DNA from: Micromussa lordhowensis | Lineage: Eukaryota; Cnidaria; Anthozoa; Scleractinia; Lobophylliidae | Assembly (NCBI GenBank): GCA_964020085.1 | Contig: OZ026609.1 | Span: forward strand, 4,767,303-4,831,302 | DNA length: 64,000 nt | Direction: 5' to 3' | Part shown: positions 26,601 to 36,720 of the stretch, in pieces | Position numbering within the stretch: the stretch's first letter is position 1 | Layout of the letters: the number at the start of each line of letters is the position of its first letter | The notes under the pieces: generated by a model | Told to the model about the DNA's origin: nothing | Seen by the model: only the letters and a program-made list of their open reading frames with translations | Databases searched by the model: none | Translations under genes and position numbers: made by a program

Positions 26601-27203
26601 CATTGTGGACAGCTGCCAAGCCACTCCTGATAAATGTGTCTGTCTTACAGGGCTCCTGTTTGCTCCTAACAATTCCTAGATTTTTAAAAACTAACGTGGC
26701 TTCAAGAAGTTTAATTTGTTGATATTGACTGTCCTTAAAATTTAATTTGCAGCACTTAGTTATCCAACAGCAATGCTAACAAGATCATACAACTATTTTA
26801 CCAAGGAAATTCTCACATTTGTATCCTTATATGCTGTACACTCCACAATGAATGTGTTTGTTTCTGGTGTGGAATAGATCTGTGATGGTGCTACTCCCTT
26901 ATATGAGCCTTATAGATTAGTTACGGGCAGCACCAAAGGGTAATGATTTCTAAGCCATATTGGTCTAAAATATGGTATGGTTTGTGCAAGATAATTTGGT
27001 TTTATCAACTGAGTTGATAAGATGAACTGGCCACTGTAAAGAGATTCGAAAAGCTGACGTTTCGAGTGTTGGCCCTTGATCAAAGCGAATCGCTGGATTC
27101 ACTCCGACGAAGGGCTAATGCTCGAAATGTCAGCTTACGGTGGCCAATTCACCTTATCAACTCAGTTGATAAAACCAAATTATCTTGTAATACTCTCCAC
27201 TGA

Positions 27204-27240
<37 letters not shown>

Positions 27241-30200
27241 ATTCATATGGTTTGTGCACTCTGGCCTTCAATCGGGTAATGTTTTAAGTAGAAGCTATGC
27301 ATTAACTTCTTTATCATTTTGACAAGACCATCAACATCTTACATTGTGCAATTATGCAGCCTACTTAAAAACAAGATGACAACCCTGAAAATGCACTGTA
27401 GATGTAGCCTGTGTTGCTTTATTGTATGATTCTTAACATTTAAAAAACTCAACAGAAAAATAAACTAGGAAAGATAATTATTCTTTACGATGAGGGTGAG
27501 AGACTAGCGCCAGCAGCAGCAACAACATTTGTGCAGAGAGAAGTGGACAATGTGTTCATGCTGTCAGGAGGTGAGATGAGTATCAATTTGTATATTTTTG
27601 CCAGATATTCGGAACATCTCTGTCCTTGATACATTGGTCTTTGTGCACTAAATACTTTTGTAGCTCGATCGAGGTCTAATGGCGCTTTCCATTTGACCAA
27701 AAATTTTTAATTTCAAGAAGTTTCAGTGGCATTTTCTGGGATTTTGGGAAAAGAGATCCTTGCAAAGTATACCCCAATTTTTCTAAAATCCATTCCCATT
27801 TGGTTTTCCTCGGACCGGAATTTTTTCCCATTTTGAATTGAATGGTTGGCATTTCAAATGTTCAAAAAAAATTAAGATTTTCTGTAAACTTTTCGAGACG
27901 ATTTCCCTACCATTTGGATTGACCTCGTTTCGAAAGCTCTGGAATCTTCAGTTGAATGCATGGAAAGCATCTAAGGATAGCGTCACCTCACCATTTCCCT
28001 ACCATTGCATCCATTTCAAAAGTTCTTGAATATTTGGTTGAAGGAGAAGTGACCTTGGAAGATTTTATCCAAAAAGATCTTTTGATGAGATAACTCTGCA
28101 GAGATGTGTGTTGTGGTTATTATTGGTTGATACTAGCAACTGCCAATCAGAGACAGATGTCAAATCTTGAGACTCCCTAGCGAGGGAAGACTTCTGAAAC
28201 TCTTAGCTGACCTGTATTTTGACAACAATATTTTGCAGGTCTCAAAGTGCTGTACAAGAAGTTCCCTGAAGGTTTACTAACAGGTCAAGTACCGCAATCC
28301 TGCTGGCCCACCCCTCCCCCTTCAAGAAAGTCATCCGGGAAAGCTAGCAGTGCAAATCGACCCAGGCCGTCACCAGCCACTGCCAACCAAAAATGGTTCT
28401 TTCCAGAGGGTATCCTTTCGTTGTCTTGCAATACATGTTGATATCAATTGTCACATAGCCTTATTATTAGTATTCAGATGGTGGACTAACATGCAAACCA
28501 GGCCCCAGTTGTTCAAAGGTTGGATAACGCTATCCACCGGATAAATCGCTATCCAGCGGATAAGTGTTAACAAAACAAACCACGCTATCCGCTGGATAGT
28601 GATTTTCGAACAACCAGGCCCAGAAGTTTAACAGGACCTCTGTTGAACTCATTACCTACAGTATCGGAGTTGTGAAAGCTGGTACGCTAGACGTAAAACT
28701 GACACCTTTCAGACAATGCTTACAAGCTACCTGCGCCATATGGATGACTTAAAGTGTATATGACAGATAGTTTTCTATTTGCTTGATAGAATCTACTTTG
28801 TATCCTGATGTGAAAGTCGGGAAGGAGCGATTGCAGAACACCCGGCCCACTTTGAAGGGCACAAGTTTCTTGCTCCTGCAGTTCCGCAGTGACCAAACAA
28901 AATGTATGCAATTTAGTGAAGTGAAGGACTGCTACCGCAGTGCCGCAGCGCCGCAGTGCCGCAGTGAATAAAGTCGAAGTTAGTTAAACTAGTGCTACCG
29001 CAGTGCTGTAGTGCCGTAGTCGATGAATAATTAAATCCAAGTTAGTTAAACTACGCTACCGCAGTGCCGCGGTCCCGAAGTCGATGAATAATTAAATCCA
29101 AGTTAGTTAAACTACTGCTACCGCAGTGCCGCAGTCCCGCAGTGGATGAAAGAACGAGATATATTCGTGGTTTTTATACAATATTATGTAAATTATGTCG
29201 ACTGCGGGACTGCGGTAGCAGCATTTAAGAATTCCAAAAAGTGGGCCGGGTATTCTGCAATCTAGCCGTCGGGAAAAATTAGATATAGCTTCCTATTTTC
29301 GGCTTTTTAGCTGTCCAACAAAGTAAAATTTCATTTCCAATTGGGTCACAAGCCGCATGAGGTGGACACCTTGGGCTACATACACACAAGACGTCAACAG
29401 TTATACGCGAGATGCGAAGTGTGACTTCTAACAAAACCGACAAAAGTTTGACTGACAGTAAATGGATCGAAACTGACAATAACAGATCAATTAGTTTCAA
29501 GCACCGGAGAGTTGAAAAACATTTCACTCTACTCTGACGATGACTTCCCCTCAGGTTGGGCGGAAGGCCTGAGTGACCAATGACGGTACACGTACATACA
29601 TACATACATACATACTTTATTGGCTCGTCCCCAAGGGGCTTTTCAGAGTCAAAATACAATACCTAATTAAAACCTAAATACATGACAATGATAAATAGAT
29701 AAAAGTTAAAAAATTAAGTAAAGTAGTCATTAAAAAGCTTTTGCCTAAGTAAACGCTTGAAGACCGTTACAGTTTACACACGTCATGTGTGTTCTCGTTC
29801 CAGGCTCCCAAGTTAACTTCACTCGGACCTCAAGCTACATAATAGTAGACACAAGACGTCAAAGGTGATACACGCAGTGTAACATCAACAAGATAGAGAT
29901 GGTTCAACGTCGCGCAGCCAGATTTGTTCACAATGATTATTCACGTTTCACTCATGTCTCTCTATTAATCAAAGCCCTGGGGTGGAACTCCTTGGAATAC
30001 CGTAGACTGACTAATCAAGTGTTTATTTATAAGATCTACACAGGGCTTGTTGGTATCTATTTACCACCTGAAGTAGTTTGTAATACAAGAGCTTCAAGGC
30101 TTCCTAATTGTGCACCATTTTGCCAACTTGCAACACTAAATGATACTTATAAATATTCTTTTTACCCTAGAGCCATAAGAACTTGGAACAGCTTACCTCT

Positions 30201-31876
30201 AGCTTTAATTCCTAATTCATTAGATTAATTTAAGGTCACAATCTCAAATTAAAGATTAAAGACAGTAGATCTTCAGTTCACCTGCCCACTTTACAACCTC
30301 TATTTTGATTCCTTGTTGTTAATCTGCACCTTTTTTGTTCTTAGGGCTAAGGGCATTGTTTGTGTTCTTCACCTATTGTTTTATTTACCTAATAGATCGT
30401 TTTCACGTGATGTCATCACTTTCTAAAATCTAAAACTAAAGACCCACCAAAGTTTTCATCCTCATCAGGTATAAGAGGTGACATATTTATATCTGTTTAC
30501 AACTTTACAGCCCAATAGCGTGCTTCGTTTGGAAACCAGAGCATTTTAATTTCCGGGTTATGGAGGTGCGTGACACAAGGCTACGATTAAATTTGTTGAA
30601 AAATAAATACTTATCTCATGATTTTGAGCCCTGTTAGAAGCTAGAGCATTAGCAAAAGTGCTTATGCAAATACTTGTTGTTTCAGTACTGATAATCAGTC
30701 CCCTAGAAAGCCAAAGTAAGTTCCAGATGTTTACACTATTTTCCGGCCGCCATATTGGTGTACCATGGAGGTACACCAACATGATGTTTTCATACTGGGC
30801 TCTGTAAATTTCTGCGAAACATTTCGACGAATATCTGAAGTTTGGGGAAACGCACAGGGATAAAACTTGTGTTCTTGGGCAAGACAAGTTACTCTCACGG
30901 TGCCCCTCTCCACCCAGGTGTATAAATGGGTACCGGCGAATTTAATGCCGGGGGTAACCGTGCGATGGACTAGCATCCCATCCAGGGGGGAAGTAGAAAT
31001 ACTCCTAGTCGCTTCATGCTAAGGAAACCGGGATAAGCTCCGGCCTGATGAGCCACATTGGTCCGTATGCAGACTTTACCTAGGTACACATGTAGGGCAT
31101 GTGAATTGCAGTTGATAACAGAAGTCCACGTCAGATTCTCTCCTTGACATGCATTCAGATCTGATGGCACTTCAAGAAAAACTCGATGACGAACTTTTGA
31201 GTCAAGACAAGTCTAGTAAGTTTCGGTCAATTTCGTTCCCCGGGTCTCCCTTCCCCGGAAGAAGAGAAACCCTGGGAACAAGGTTGCCTTATGGATGAGC
31301 CCCTCCGTGGAGAAGTCCAAAGTTCAAGCTCTGTCGACTTGTTTTTTCGCGCTTGTAGACAACAATTTAGTCTTAAAGCACGCCCCACCCCCCGTTGTGT
31401 TAGGTTCCATATCTCTGCATAGTACCAGTGGTTCTGGAGTATAGCACAATGCCGTGGCACTGTTACTTATTAACAATTAGCTCAAGATTTCTATCGCGTG
31501 ACAGTTGACGAGAGCGCAGCCCGAGTCAACTATCACGCAAAGAAATCGAGAGCGACTTTTTAAAAATTTATCTTAAACCTCTTCATGGACACTTCGAAAA
31601 CGCACAGTAGCGGCCACCATTCCTGGTTAACAACCGAACACTGCTAGGCTACTCGCTATCTTCAACAGAATAGACAGTGATTAGCGTAGCCAATAAGAGA
31701 ACGACATTCGTGATAGAACGCTAATAGATTTATACTAATAATTGATATGTTGTTGCTCCTTCACAGGTCGTCAAAGTTCCCGCATGTCTAGTCGATCAGG
31801 AGTCTCGTCAGCGAGCAGAGCATCCACTGCTGCCAGTTCAGCGACTAGTCGCAGCAACAAGCCTGTCTGGAAATAG
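6649..31876 (+). CDS. CEP41: Centrosomal protein 41 with rhodanese-like domain, complete, 12 exons
   Basis: Exons: 6649-6687, 6788-6851, 6968-7015, 23728-23789, 23913-23976, 24642-24789, 25835-26004, 26753-26820, 27456-27570, 28239-28409, 31159-31215 and 31767-31876. They sum to 1116 nt, giving 371 residues plus TAG; human CEP41 has 373. In vertebrates the protein acts at the centriole and cilium in tubulin polyglutamylation. The N-terminal part has KNPKYEHIGATVDTG and NYKYKKDEIFKRMKVTTLVQL, followed by an acidic linker. The rhodanese domain starts at PYLLLDVRDEDAYQQCHIIGA and ends at MLSGGLKVLYKKFPEGLLTG. The loop that holds the catalytic Cys in active rhodaneses reads ILYDEGERLA, so sulfurtransferase activity is unlikely, as in other CEP41 proteins. 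The tail is Ser/Arg-rich and ends KPVWK. Intron 3 is 16.7 kb and hosts a large inverted-repeat element with its own gene. Confidence 0.97.
8378..11410 (+). repeat. Left 3.0 kb inverted arm
   Basis: It matches the reverse complement of 20513-23575. Several short open frames are identical in both arms (for example 9576-9818 with 22103-22345, and 9483-9713 with 22208-22438). Others differ at two or three residues. Divergence rises towards the inner end (10900-11410), where a LINE-like 3' tail (GAAAAGCCCCT...CAATAAA on the complement) is shared by both arms. Small indels separate the arms near 8720 and 8840. Two imperfect copies of a roughly 200 bp unit lie at about 8520-8705 and 8745-8925. The palindromic motif GTAAACTTTACCGT occurs at 9913 and 10356. 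Confidence 0.92.
11676..13027 (-). pseudogene. 3' part of an unknown minus-strand gene inside the element, frameshifted
   Basis: The upstream exon, 13027-12476, has a pyrimidine-rich acceptor (CTTCTCCTGTTCTGCCAG) and a clean donor (CCACCA|GTAAG). It reads WKPETFDLEYVFDISAWLEG, then KNWAQDKIWQPTAGEPLIVL, then MSEEQLRWWESVE. Near 12660 the frame must shift by one base to continue as TRAEWEGLTDKEVTAQEDEK and on to the donor; unshifted, it stops at about 12606. The last exon, 11792-11676, is in phase 0 and gives a Lys/Arg-rich tail ending GSSKRARK and TAG, like a nuclear localisation signal. I do not recognise the family. No upstream exon was found, and the protease gene begins about 100 bp away on the other strand, so the gene is partial as well as frameshifted. 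Confidence 0.55.
13125..20161 (+). CDS. Ulp1/C48-type cysteine protease with acidic exon array, multi-exon
   Basis: Supported exons: 13125-13238 (GC donor), 13430-13483, 13695-13748, 13830-13913, 13994-14077, 14159-14242, 14324-14407, 16067-16150, 16524-16838, 17018-17185, 17258-17305, 17442-17513, 17994-18065, 18392-18480, 19175-19283, 19850-19894 and 20108-20161 (TGA). Frame is continuous across them. Order of parts: coiled coil (KALRKIARIREERDHWKML), acidic repeats, a Tudor-like beta segment (FVAVAYNNRPHCYFGKVV...KYCWP), then the protease. The protease has LNDEVIAAYI, NHWMLGVVDL (His), SLVDPL (Asp) and RQGDDVSCGVYVL (Gln and Cys), the C48 order. The family cleaves SUMO-like conjugates or, in transposons, unknown targets. 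The 5' end is uncertain: no convincing ATG exon was found. Exons between 14482 and 15600 are degenerate and interrupted by a microsatellite-flanked insertion. Confidence 0.85.
13695..14407 (+). repeat. Tandemly multiplied phase-0 acidic exon (about 164 bp unit)
   Basis: Four near-identical 84 bp exons start at 13830, 13994, 14159 and 14324, each with its own acceptor (GTTCTACAG) and donor (GAAGAG|GT). A shorter 54 bp relative lies at 13695-13748 and a partial start at 14482. Each full exon encodes a 28-residue unit beginning NPTDGLIGQDEDN and ending NQSFEE. The intron parts are duplicated too (CACGCCCATTAAATGTCCC). Confidence 0.9.
14655..15347. mobile_element. Element with AGCGGAGCTCC ends inside an ATT microsatellite
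   Basis: Left end AGCGGAGCTCC, right end GGAGCTCCGCT, with (ATT)n on both sides (about 14570-14654 and 15359-15403). It interrupts the degenerate end of the acidic exon array. A related end sequence occurs at about 63434. A GAC/GACGAC-rich tract lies at 14790-14815. Confidence 0.5.
18538..18600. repeat. Near-perfect 28 bp hairpin in protease-gene intron
   Basis: The arms start GACCTCAGCACGAGGCTC and are inverted copies with one mismatch and a 7-base loop. It looks like a small foldback element or the core of a MITE. Confidence 0.8.
20513..23575 (-). repeat. Right 3.06 kb inverted arm
   Basis: Inverted partner of 8378-11410. Near its inner end an AATAAA at 20610 sits about 450 bp after the stop of the protease gene and could serve as its poly(A) signal. 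The arm holds a 120-residue minus-strand open frame at 20970-20608 whose left-arm equivalent is cut after about 30 residues by a stop, so neither is likely to be a working gene. Its outer end abuts ATT microsatellites. Confidence 0.92.
23577..23713. repeat. ATT microsatellite next to right end of the large element
   Basis: Interrupted (ATT)n runs lie between the outer end of the right arm and CEP41 exon 4. Similar but short ATT repeats sit beside the left arm at 8365-8375. Confidence 0.85.
24915..25598 (+). mobile_element. Pogo/Tigger-like remnant with HTH ORF in CEP41 intron 6
   Basis: The ends are inverted copies of CAGTTGAACCTCGATTATC. The open frame 25302-25496, extended upstream in frame by KKDKQSVI, reads as a psq/CENP-B N-terminal helix-turn-helix (LEKGEKGTNLSAECGVSKQQ, then IRKNKEKI), the DNA-binding part of pogo-type transposases. 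The DDE catalytic region is missing, so this is an internally deleted copy. Confidence 0.75.
26991..27183. mobile_element. MITE with 30 bp inverted ends in CEP41 intron 8
   Basis: The ends are inverted copies beginning ATAATTTGGTTTTATCAACT. The centre has the inverted motif AGCTGACGTTTCGAG...CTCGAAATGTCAGCT. Fragments of the same family appear at about 33100-33155 and 57998-58020. Confidence 0.75.
28501..28622. mobile_element. Short MITE in CEP41 intron 10
   Basis: GGCCCCAGTTGTTC at the left is mirrored by GAACAACCAGGCCC at the right. The inside has inverted TATCCRCYGGATA units. Confidence 0.7.
28829..29262. mobile_element. Inverted-repeat element carrying a 65 bp minisatellite
   Basis: Exact or near-exact 25 bp ends, starting GATTGCAGAACACCCGGCCC at 28829 and mirrored at 29238-29262. 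Between about 28930 and 29150 there are three tandem units containing CTACCGCAGTGCCG and AATTAAATCCAAGTTAGTTA. It lies in CEP41 intron 10. Confidence 0.75.
29580..30240. mobile_element. LINE remnants in CEP41 intron 10
   Basis: At 29590-29660 a minus-oriented LINE 3' tail is seen (AAGCCCCTTGGGGACGAGCC followed by ATGT repeats on the complement). At 29899-30228 (plus) a 109-residue open frame has the C-terminal layout of CR1/L2-like reverse transcriptases: VQRRAARFV, LGWNSLEYRR, YPRAIRTWNSLPL. Only the 3' end of the ORF is present, so it is a dead fragment. The two pieces differ in orientation and are probably separate insertions. Confidence 0.75.
30890..31090 (+). repeat. SINE-like repeat in CEP41 intron 10
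   Basis: It contains GCGATGGACTAGCATCCCAT and GAAACCGGGATAAGCTCCGG, sequences typical of a conserved animal SINE/LINE 3' domain. A piece of the same family (GGCCTGATGGGCCACTTGGC) lies at 24877-24900. Confidence 0.5.
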
Positions 31877-32191
31877 TCCAGGCAACAGCACCCCTCCTCT
31901 CATGCAGCATGCGAAGGCCTGGGCCTCAGGAGTAGCCTCGTTTACACGTCGAGCTGCCTCGATGTCGTCAACTGAGGCGAAGTTGACGTTCATTGGTCAA
32001 CGATTTTACACATAGAGCACGTGTTATAATGGGCTTTTATTTATATTTTGGTTACAGGACATTTCATTAATTTCCAGCCTAACAGGCAGTTGTCGCTGGT
32101 CGTACCAGCGATAAGCATAACGCAAGGATCGATCAAAACTACCTGTTTCGATCATCGAATAAGTGTGAACCCGCAGTTTGGGGAGGAGAAG

Positions 32192-32599
32192 TTAACAAAG
32201 CGAATTTCGGATTGCTCGCGAGTCTTCGCGCCATATTTGGCTGAATAACGAGAGCCTGAAATCTGTTGCCCAGAAAATCTGGGTACGAGCCCCTTGCGCG
32301 GCTAGAGTCCAGTTCCCTTGTTTGAGACTGGAATGAAAAGTACTAAGTTCTAGTGGAGTTACAAAGTCTCTCCAGTCTCCCCCACCTCGGCAATTGTATA
32401 TTTCTGCAACAAGTAACACGATGAAAAATACAAGAAAATTCAAAATACCAATTGAACTAATTACAAGAGATGTATTTTGTTCCTTTTCCGCATTTGATAT
32501 ATGAGTTTCAGGGTTCTTGGCTTGGCAAAGAGAGTATATACTTTGTTCTTTAGGTCCTCGAAACCCAGTGTGTCCATGCGTCTCTTGATATGCCTTCAT
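32192..32599 (-). CDS. Possible exon with one membrane segment, unrecognised
   Basis: A 135-residue open frame from an ATG. After about 48 polar residues it has a strong hydrophobic segment, SSIGILNFLVFFIVLLVAEI, then a possible donor (CGAG|GTGGGG) shortly after the membrane segment. No homologue is recognised and no neighbouring exon was found. The hydrophobic stretch could arise by chance from T-rich DNA. I list it only as a candidate. Confidence 0.18.
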   Translation of the reverse strand: MKAYQETHGHTGFRGPKEQSIYSLCQAKNPETHISNAEKEQNTSLVISSIGILNFLVFFIVLLVAEIYNCRGGGDWRDFVTPLELSTFHSSLKQGNWTLAAQGARTQIFWATDFRLSLFSQIWREDSRAIRNSLC

Positions 32600-32719
32600 T
32601 CTTGTAAATAAGTTTTTGAAAATAAAAGAGAGACTCCCTCATTATGAAATATACGTTCTCCGTTATTAGTTTCAAAGTAATGATCAATTATTGCACGGGT
32701 TTGCGTTGGATATATAAAC

Positions 32720-32894
32720 AATGGCCTCCATTTGGCGCGAAAATATGCTCGGATAGTTGTCCACGGACATTATCTGTTCCGAGCAGGAAACAGCTTTCCG
32801 AGATTGTAACTAGAGGAAAACTGTGAGCTTTGAGGAACAGATGATGTCCAAGGACAAATATCAGCATATTTTCGCTCCAAACGGAGGCTATTGA
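32720..32894. mobile_element. MITE with about 60 bp imperfect inverted ends
   Basis: Left CAATGGCCTCCATTTGGCGC and right GCTCCAAACGGAGGCTATTG are inverted relatives, continuing through GCGAAAATATGCT. Confidence 0.7.
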
Positions 32895-35652
32895 ATTTAT
32901 TATCCTTCAAACATTTTTCGTAACACGTGCGGTTTTGAAGTTTGGGGAATATCACTCGTATATTCCCAAGTTTTTTAGCTGGTTCATATTTTGCTGGTAG
33001 CTTGGTTGATTACGTCAATTCCAACGCTAGCGCTGGCGTGGCGGTGAAACCATGCCTTGCGTGATGCGCAGAACGTGTGCGCACTAACAATAGTAGGTAT
33101 CAACTGAGTTGAAAATGCGAGATTCGAAAGCTGACGTTTCGAGCGTTAGCCCTTTCTTTTTTACGACGTAGTTTTATTGGTAAACCTTCACTACTAAACT
33201 TCACGCGTGAACAATGCGGATAACGTTTACAGCTAACCCGACTAGTTTTTGGTGAAAAAGTTCCTCAAGGAACGCTTTTAATAAACTGATTTCAAGGAAA
33301 GATTTCGTGTACTGGAGTGAAAAGATTAATTCAGTGAGTGAATGAAGAGAGAAAAGGAAACTTTAAATAGCGAGTAAATTGGAGAAAGGTGTTTGGACAA
33401 AGTTTCGAGAAGATTTCGATTCAGAAGTGCGATAAACTTACACATGCCGACACCTTTCATACTTATACGTGCTGATACCTTTCAAAGCTTACCTAGCCTG
33501 CTTCCCACGCCTTTTGTCAGGTCGCAACCAAACTGGGGCTGGAGCACCTAGATTTCTTTTCCCAGATTCCAATGCATTTACTCGGAACGCACAAAAATTT
33601 ACTTGTGCGATGACTTTCTTGGCAGTTTGCATTTTTGTTCTCTTGGGGGAATTGCCTTGAAAATTTTCTTTATTAGAACACGATTGCTCAGCGAGGAAGT
33701 GCCGAACTATCCAGAAGAGCTGTCTTAATTCGCTTCGAAGGAGAACTAACTACTAACGTACCTACGTTACATTGCAGCTCTAGAAAATAATACTGACGTT
33801 TACTTCAAGTTAAGGGCAAATTTCTCTCAAAGATCTGATCTTTTCAGACCCCACAGAACAGCCCAAAAGCCAAGACAACGCGCGAAGGCTGCCTATTGCC
33901 GCAAATGCTTCAGAGACAGCAACGATTGACGATCAAGCCTTCTTTTCGTCCGGATCTCGTACCGAGGTCGAACAGTTCATTAAAAACAAAGTCAACGACG
34001 TTTTGTGCGAACCTGTGAACAGGAAATCGGAGACTAAACTTATTGACAAAAAGATAACAGCAGTAAATCCTATAGGACCGTAACGGAACCCCTGAAAGTA
34101 ACAACCTACTCGAAAGTAACGGCGACCATTATACTTACACAGTGCTTTGCTTATGCGGGTAGTTAGTGGTGCTATCCATTATGTCAAACCGACCGGTCAG
34201 AGATCAGTGGGAATACCCGAGGAAAATGGAGCGACATTTCCGATAAAGCCGGGTCAACCAATTGGAATGGCTCTTACCATCTTTCAATCCTTTTCCGATT
34301 CCCTAATCAGTAGGACAAAGAACCGACGAATTTCAGCCGTAATATTCCGACCGAAATAAGCGAACTACCTCCAGAGGTGATTTCAAATCATGTTCCGAAG
34401 GGAAGAAACCAAAACGAACTCAGATTTCCATTTGAATTCCGACCGAAATTTGCAGAATCTTTCGCATAATGGAAAGCACACAGTTACACACATAAACGGA
34501 ACTGCTCATTTTCATGTTAAGCGTTCGCTTTGTCTGAAACGGCTGTGAATTATCGGGAAAACGTTTATAACCATCCGGAAGTAGCGGCTACCCGAAAGTA
34601 GCGGCCCTTTGCTTGCTAAATCTGAAACTAACGAAGCCGTTACTTTCAGAATTCTAAGGTATCCAAATCCATGTCTTTTTGCTTCTCCATTGCTGTTGTT
34701 GTAGTTGTTGTTTTTTGCGTTACATAACCTACATAAGTGAATCAGTACAGTACCCAGTAAAGTTTCTAGAAAGGGGATGTGAACATTTCCGTAACTCTGG
34801 GACCGTGTCTTTAAAAGCTGCCCAGCGTATATCAAATTTTAGGATTCAGGATTCTGGACCGCTAAGATCCTTGAGAAAACAAAGAAATTATTTTTTGGGG
34901 GGTTTTTAATCGGATTACGCACTTGCGAAAGTGCGCATTTAGTCGCTTCGCCGCTTGATTACTGATTCAGTAATTCAAATGAGAACCATTAACCGCTAGC
35001 CTGCCAGTAGGCTCTTTCAGCGAAGAGCCAGATCTTGCTAACGAAGTACAGGAGCTGGCACCAGGCTTTTCCCGGCCGGTTGGTGTCTTTAACTGCTTTG
35101 TCTGTAAAGTCCAAGACACGACTTGACTCAACTCACAAGTTTTAAATTCTTTTTGTACAATAGGACGCTGAAAAGCTCGTTGCCGTTCTATTGAATTAAT
35201 ACAGGAGCTATAATTGGGGACCTCGATAATGGCTCCTGATTAGTCCGACATCCAAAATTTAAATAACCTATGAATTACCGGTTTCCAAATGACGTCACTA
35301 AAATTCAAACTACACAACTATTGATCCTCCTGATATTTTACTTTAATGATGTATAAGAGCAGCTGAAAACTACTATTCATACAAATTTTTGTTTCGAATG
35401 AGTTCTTGGTTTTGTGATAGACTACGGTTGAATTTCTATGCTTTTACGTGAGGCGGCATCTACATGAAAGCCGAGGTGTTTAAAAGGTGACTTATTTCGG
35501 GACCTGTTTTGGGATATTTGGCCATCTGAACAATTCTTGTATGGAAAAAGTATTATTTTAATCATTTTTGAGTTCCTGGAGAGATACATTTCCCCTTTTG
35601 TAGCAAAACTCAGTGACAGAGCACAGTGACAGATTATTCTGTTGGTTTCCGG

Positions 35653-35676
35653 TCGCCATGTTGGTGCCCATCCGGA

Positions 35677-35692
<16 letters not shown>
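35653..35692. repeat. Perfect 40 bp palindrome
   Basis: CGCCATGTTGGTGCCCATCC is followed directly by its exact complement. A diverged relative with the same flanks lies at about 30748-30785 (CCGCCATATTGGTGTACC). Confidence 0.85.
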
Positions 35693-35709
<17 letters not shown>

Positions 35710-35735
35710 CGCAAGTTTCTCCGCATATCTTGCAG

Positions 35736-35780
<45 letters not shown>

Positions 35781-35949
35781 GTTACTTTCTTTCATTTCTC
35801 AAATTCTGGACTTCATTTATCCTGATTGAACTGTTTTTTTTTTAATTTTGAATGGCGTGACACTGAAGACCAGCAATTGAACTCTGATTTATTTTTGAAA
35901 TAGCGCGCGGGAGAAAATTTAGTGGTGAACAATAAAGACAATAGAGTGT

Positions 35950-36052
35950 TATCGGTCTGATAGTTGCCCCTTGGAAATTCGATGTTCTTAAAACTAGCAT
36001 ATACTAAATATTTGTTTTAAGAACATCAAATTTCCGCGGGGCAAGTATCAGC
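35950..36052. mobile_element. Short inverted-repeat element
   Basis: AGTTGCCCCTTGGAAATTCG...TTAAAAC on the left is mirrored by GTTTTAAGAAC...GCGGGGCAAG on the right. Confidence 0.6.
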
Positions 36053-36054
36053 CT

Positions 36055-36467
36055 TTACCCTGGGTACCAGAGGTTTTTCTCGCGTTGTACGAGCTTTGTT
36101 CGGCCGAAGGCGTCACAATAGACCTTTTTACCGATACGGCGGCCATCTTGAATTCTATTGTTTTGACTGAGAAATTATGGGCTGCCGAGGGGGCAATCGC
36201 TGGAAAATTTATCGTATACACAGCTTTCAGGATAAATTTTTACTGCTTGTCTCTCATATTCCATAACAAATACTACAAGCGTTACATCTTTCCGTCACGA
36301 TATTTGGCAGTTGTTCCTATGGTTATCGAAAAATTATTGTTAAAAGTTATCACGCCACAGTATTCTTTTTAATTATTTCTCCCCCTGGGCATCCCATAAT
36401 TTCCTCGGAATTCAAGATGGCCGCCGTATCGGTACCGCGCAAGAAAAACCTCTGGTACCCAGGGTAA
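36055..36467. mobile_element. MITE with nested inverted repeats
   Basis: The outer ends are inverted copies starting TACCCTGGGTACCAGAGG. A second inverted pair lies inside, at 36131-36156 and 36408-36433 (ACCGATACGGCGGCCATCTT). The 95-residue frame within it is not a gene. Confidence 0.8.
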
Positions 36468-36555
36468 TCAGCTTTATAACCCACCCATTAATTTTCGCGT
36501 GATTTAATTGGCTACTTTACGTCACGTGGTCTAAATAGCAATCACGCAATAACCC

Positions 36556-36720
36556 TAGCCTGCGTAGCAAGCGTTCCCGTACGAGCCGAGCGCGAAAGAG
36601 CTTCGGGCCGCGCGAAAAGTAGGGCCGAATTGCCCTCGCCCCATTTTTCACGCGGCCCGAATGCGAAAAAGCTGTTTCGCTTGGTCCGATTTCATTCGGG
36701 AACGCTTGCTACGCAGGCTA
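36556..36720. mobile_element. 165 bp MITE with TAGCCTGCGTAGCAAGCG ends
   Basis: Exact 24 bp inverted ends; the interior is GC-rich (CGCGGCCCGAATGCG). No coding sequence. Confidence 0.8.

Noticed and set aside
28900..29220. CRISPR-like array
   Set aside because: The units are contiguous minisatellite repeats without unique spacers, inside a eukaryotic transposon.
36085..36372. 95-residue plus frame
   Set aside because: It lies wholly inside an inverted-repeat MITE and has no domain character.
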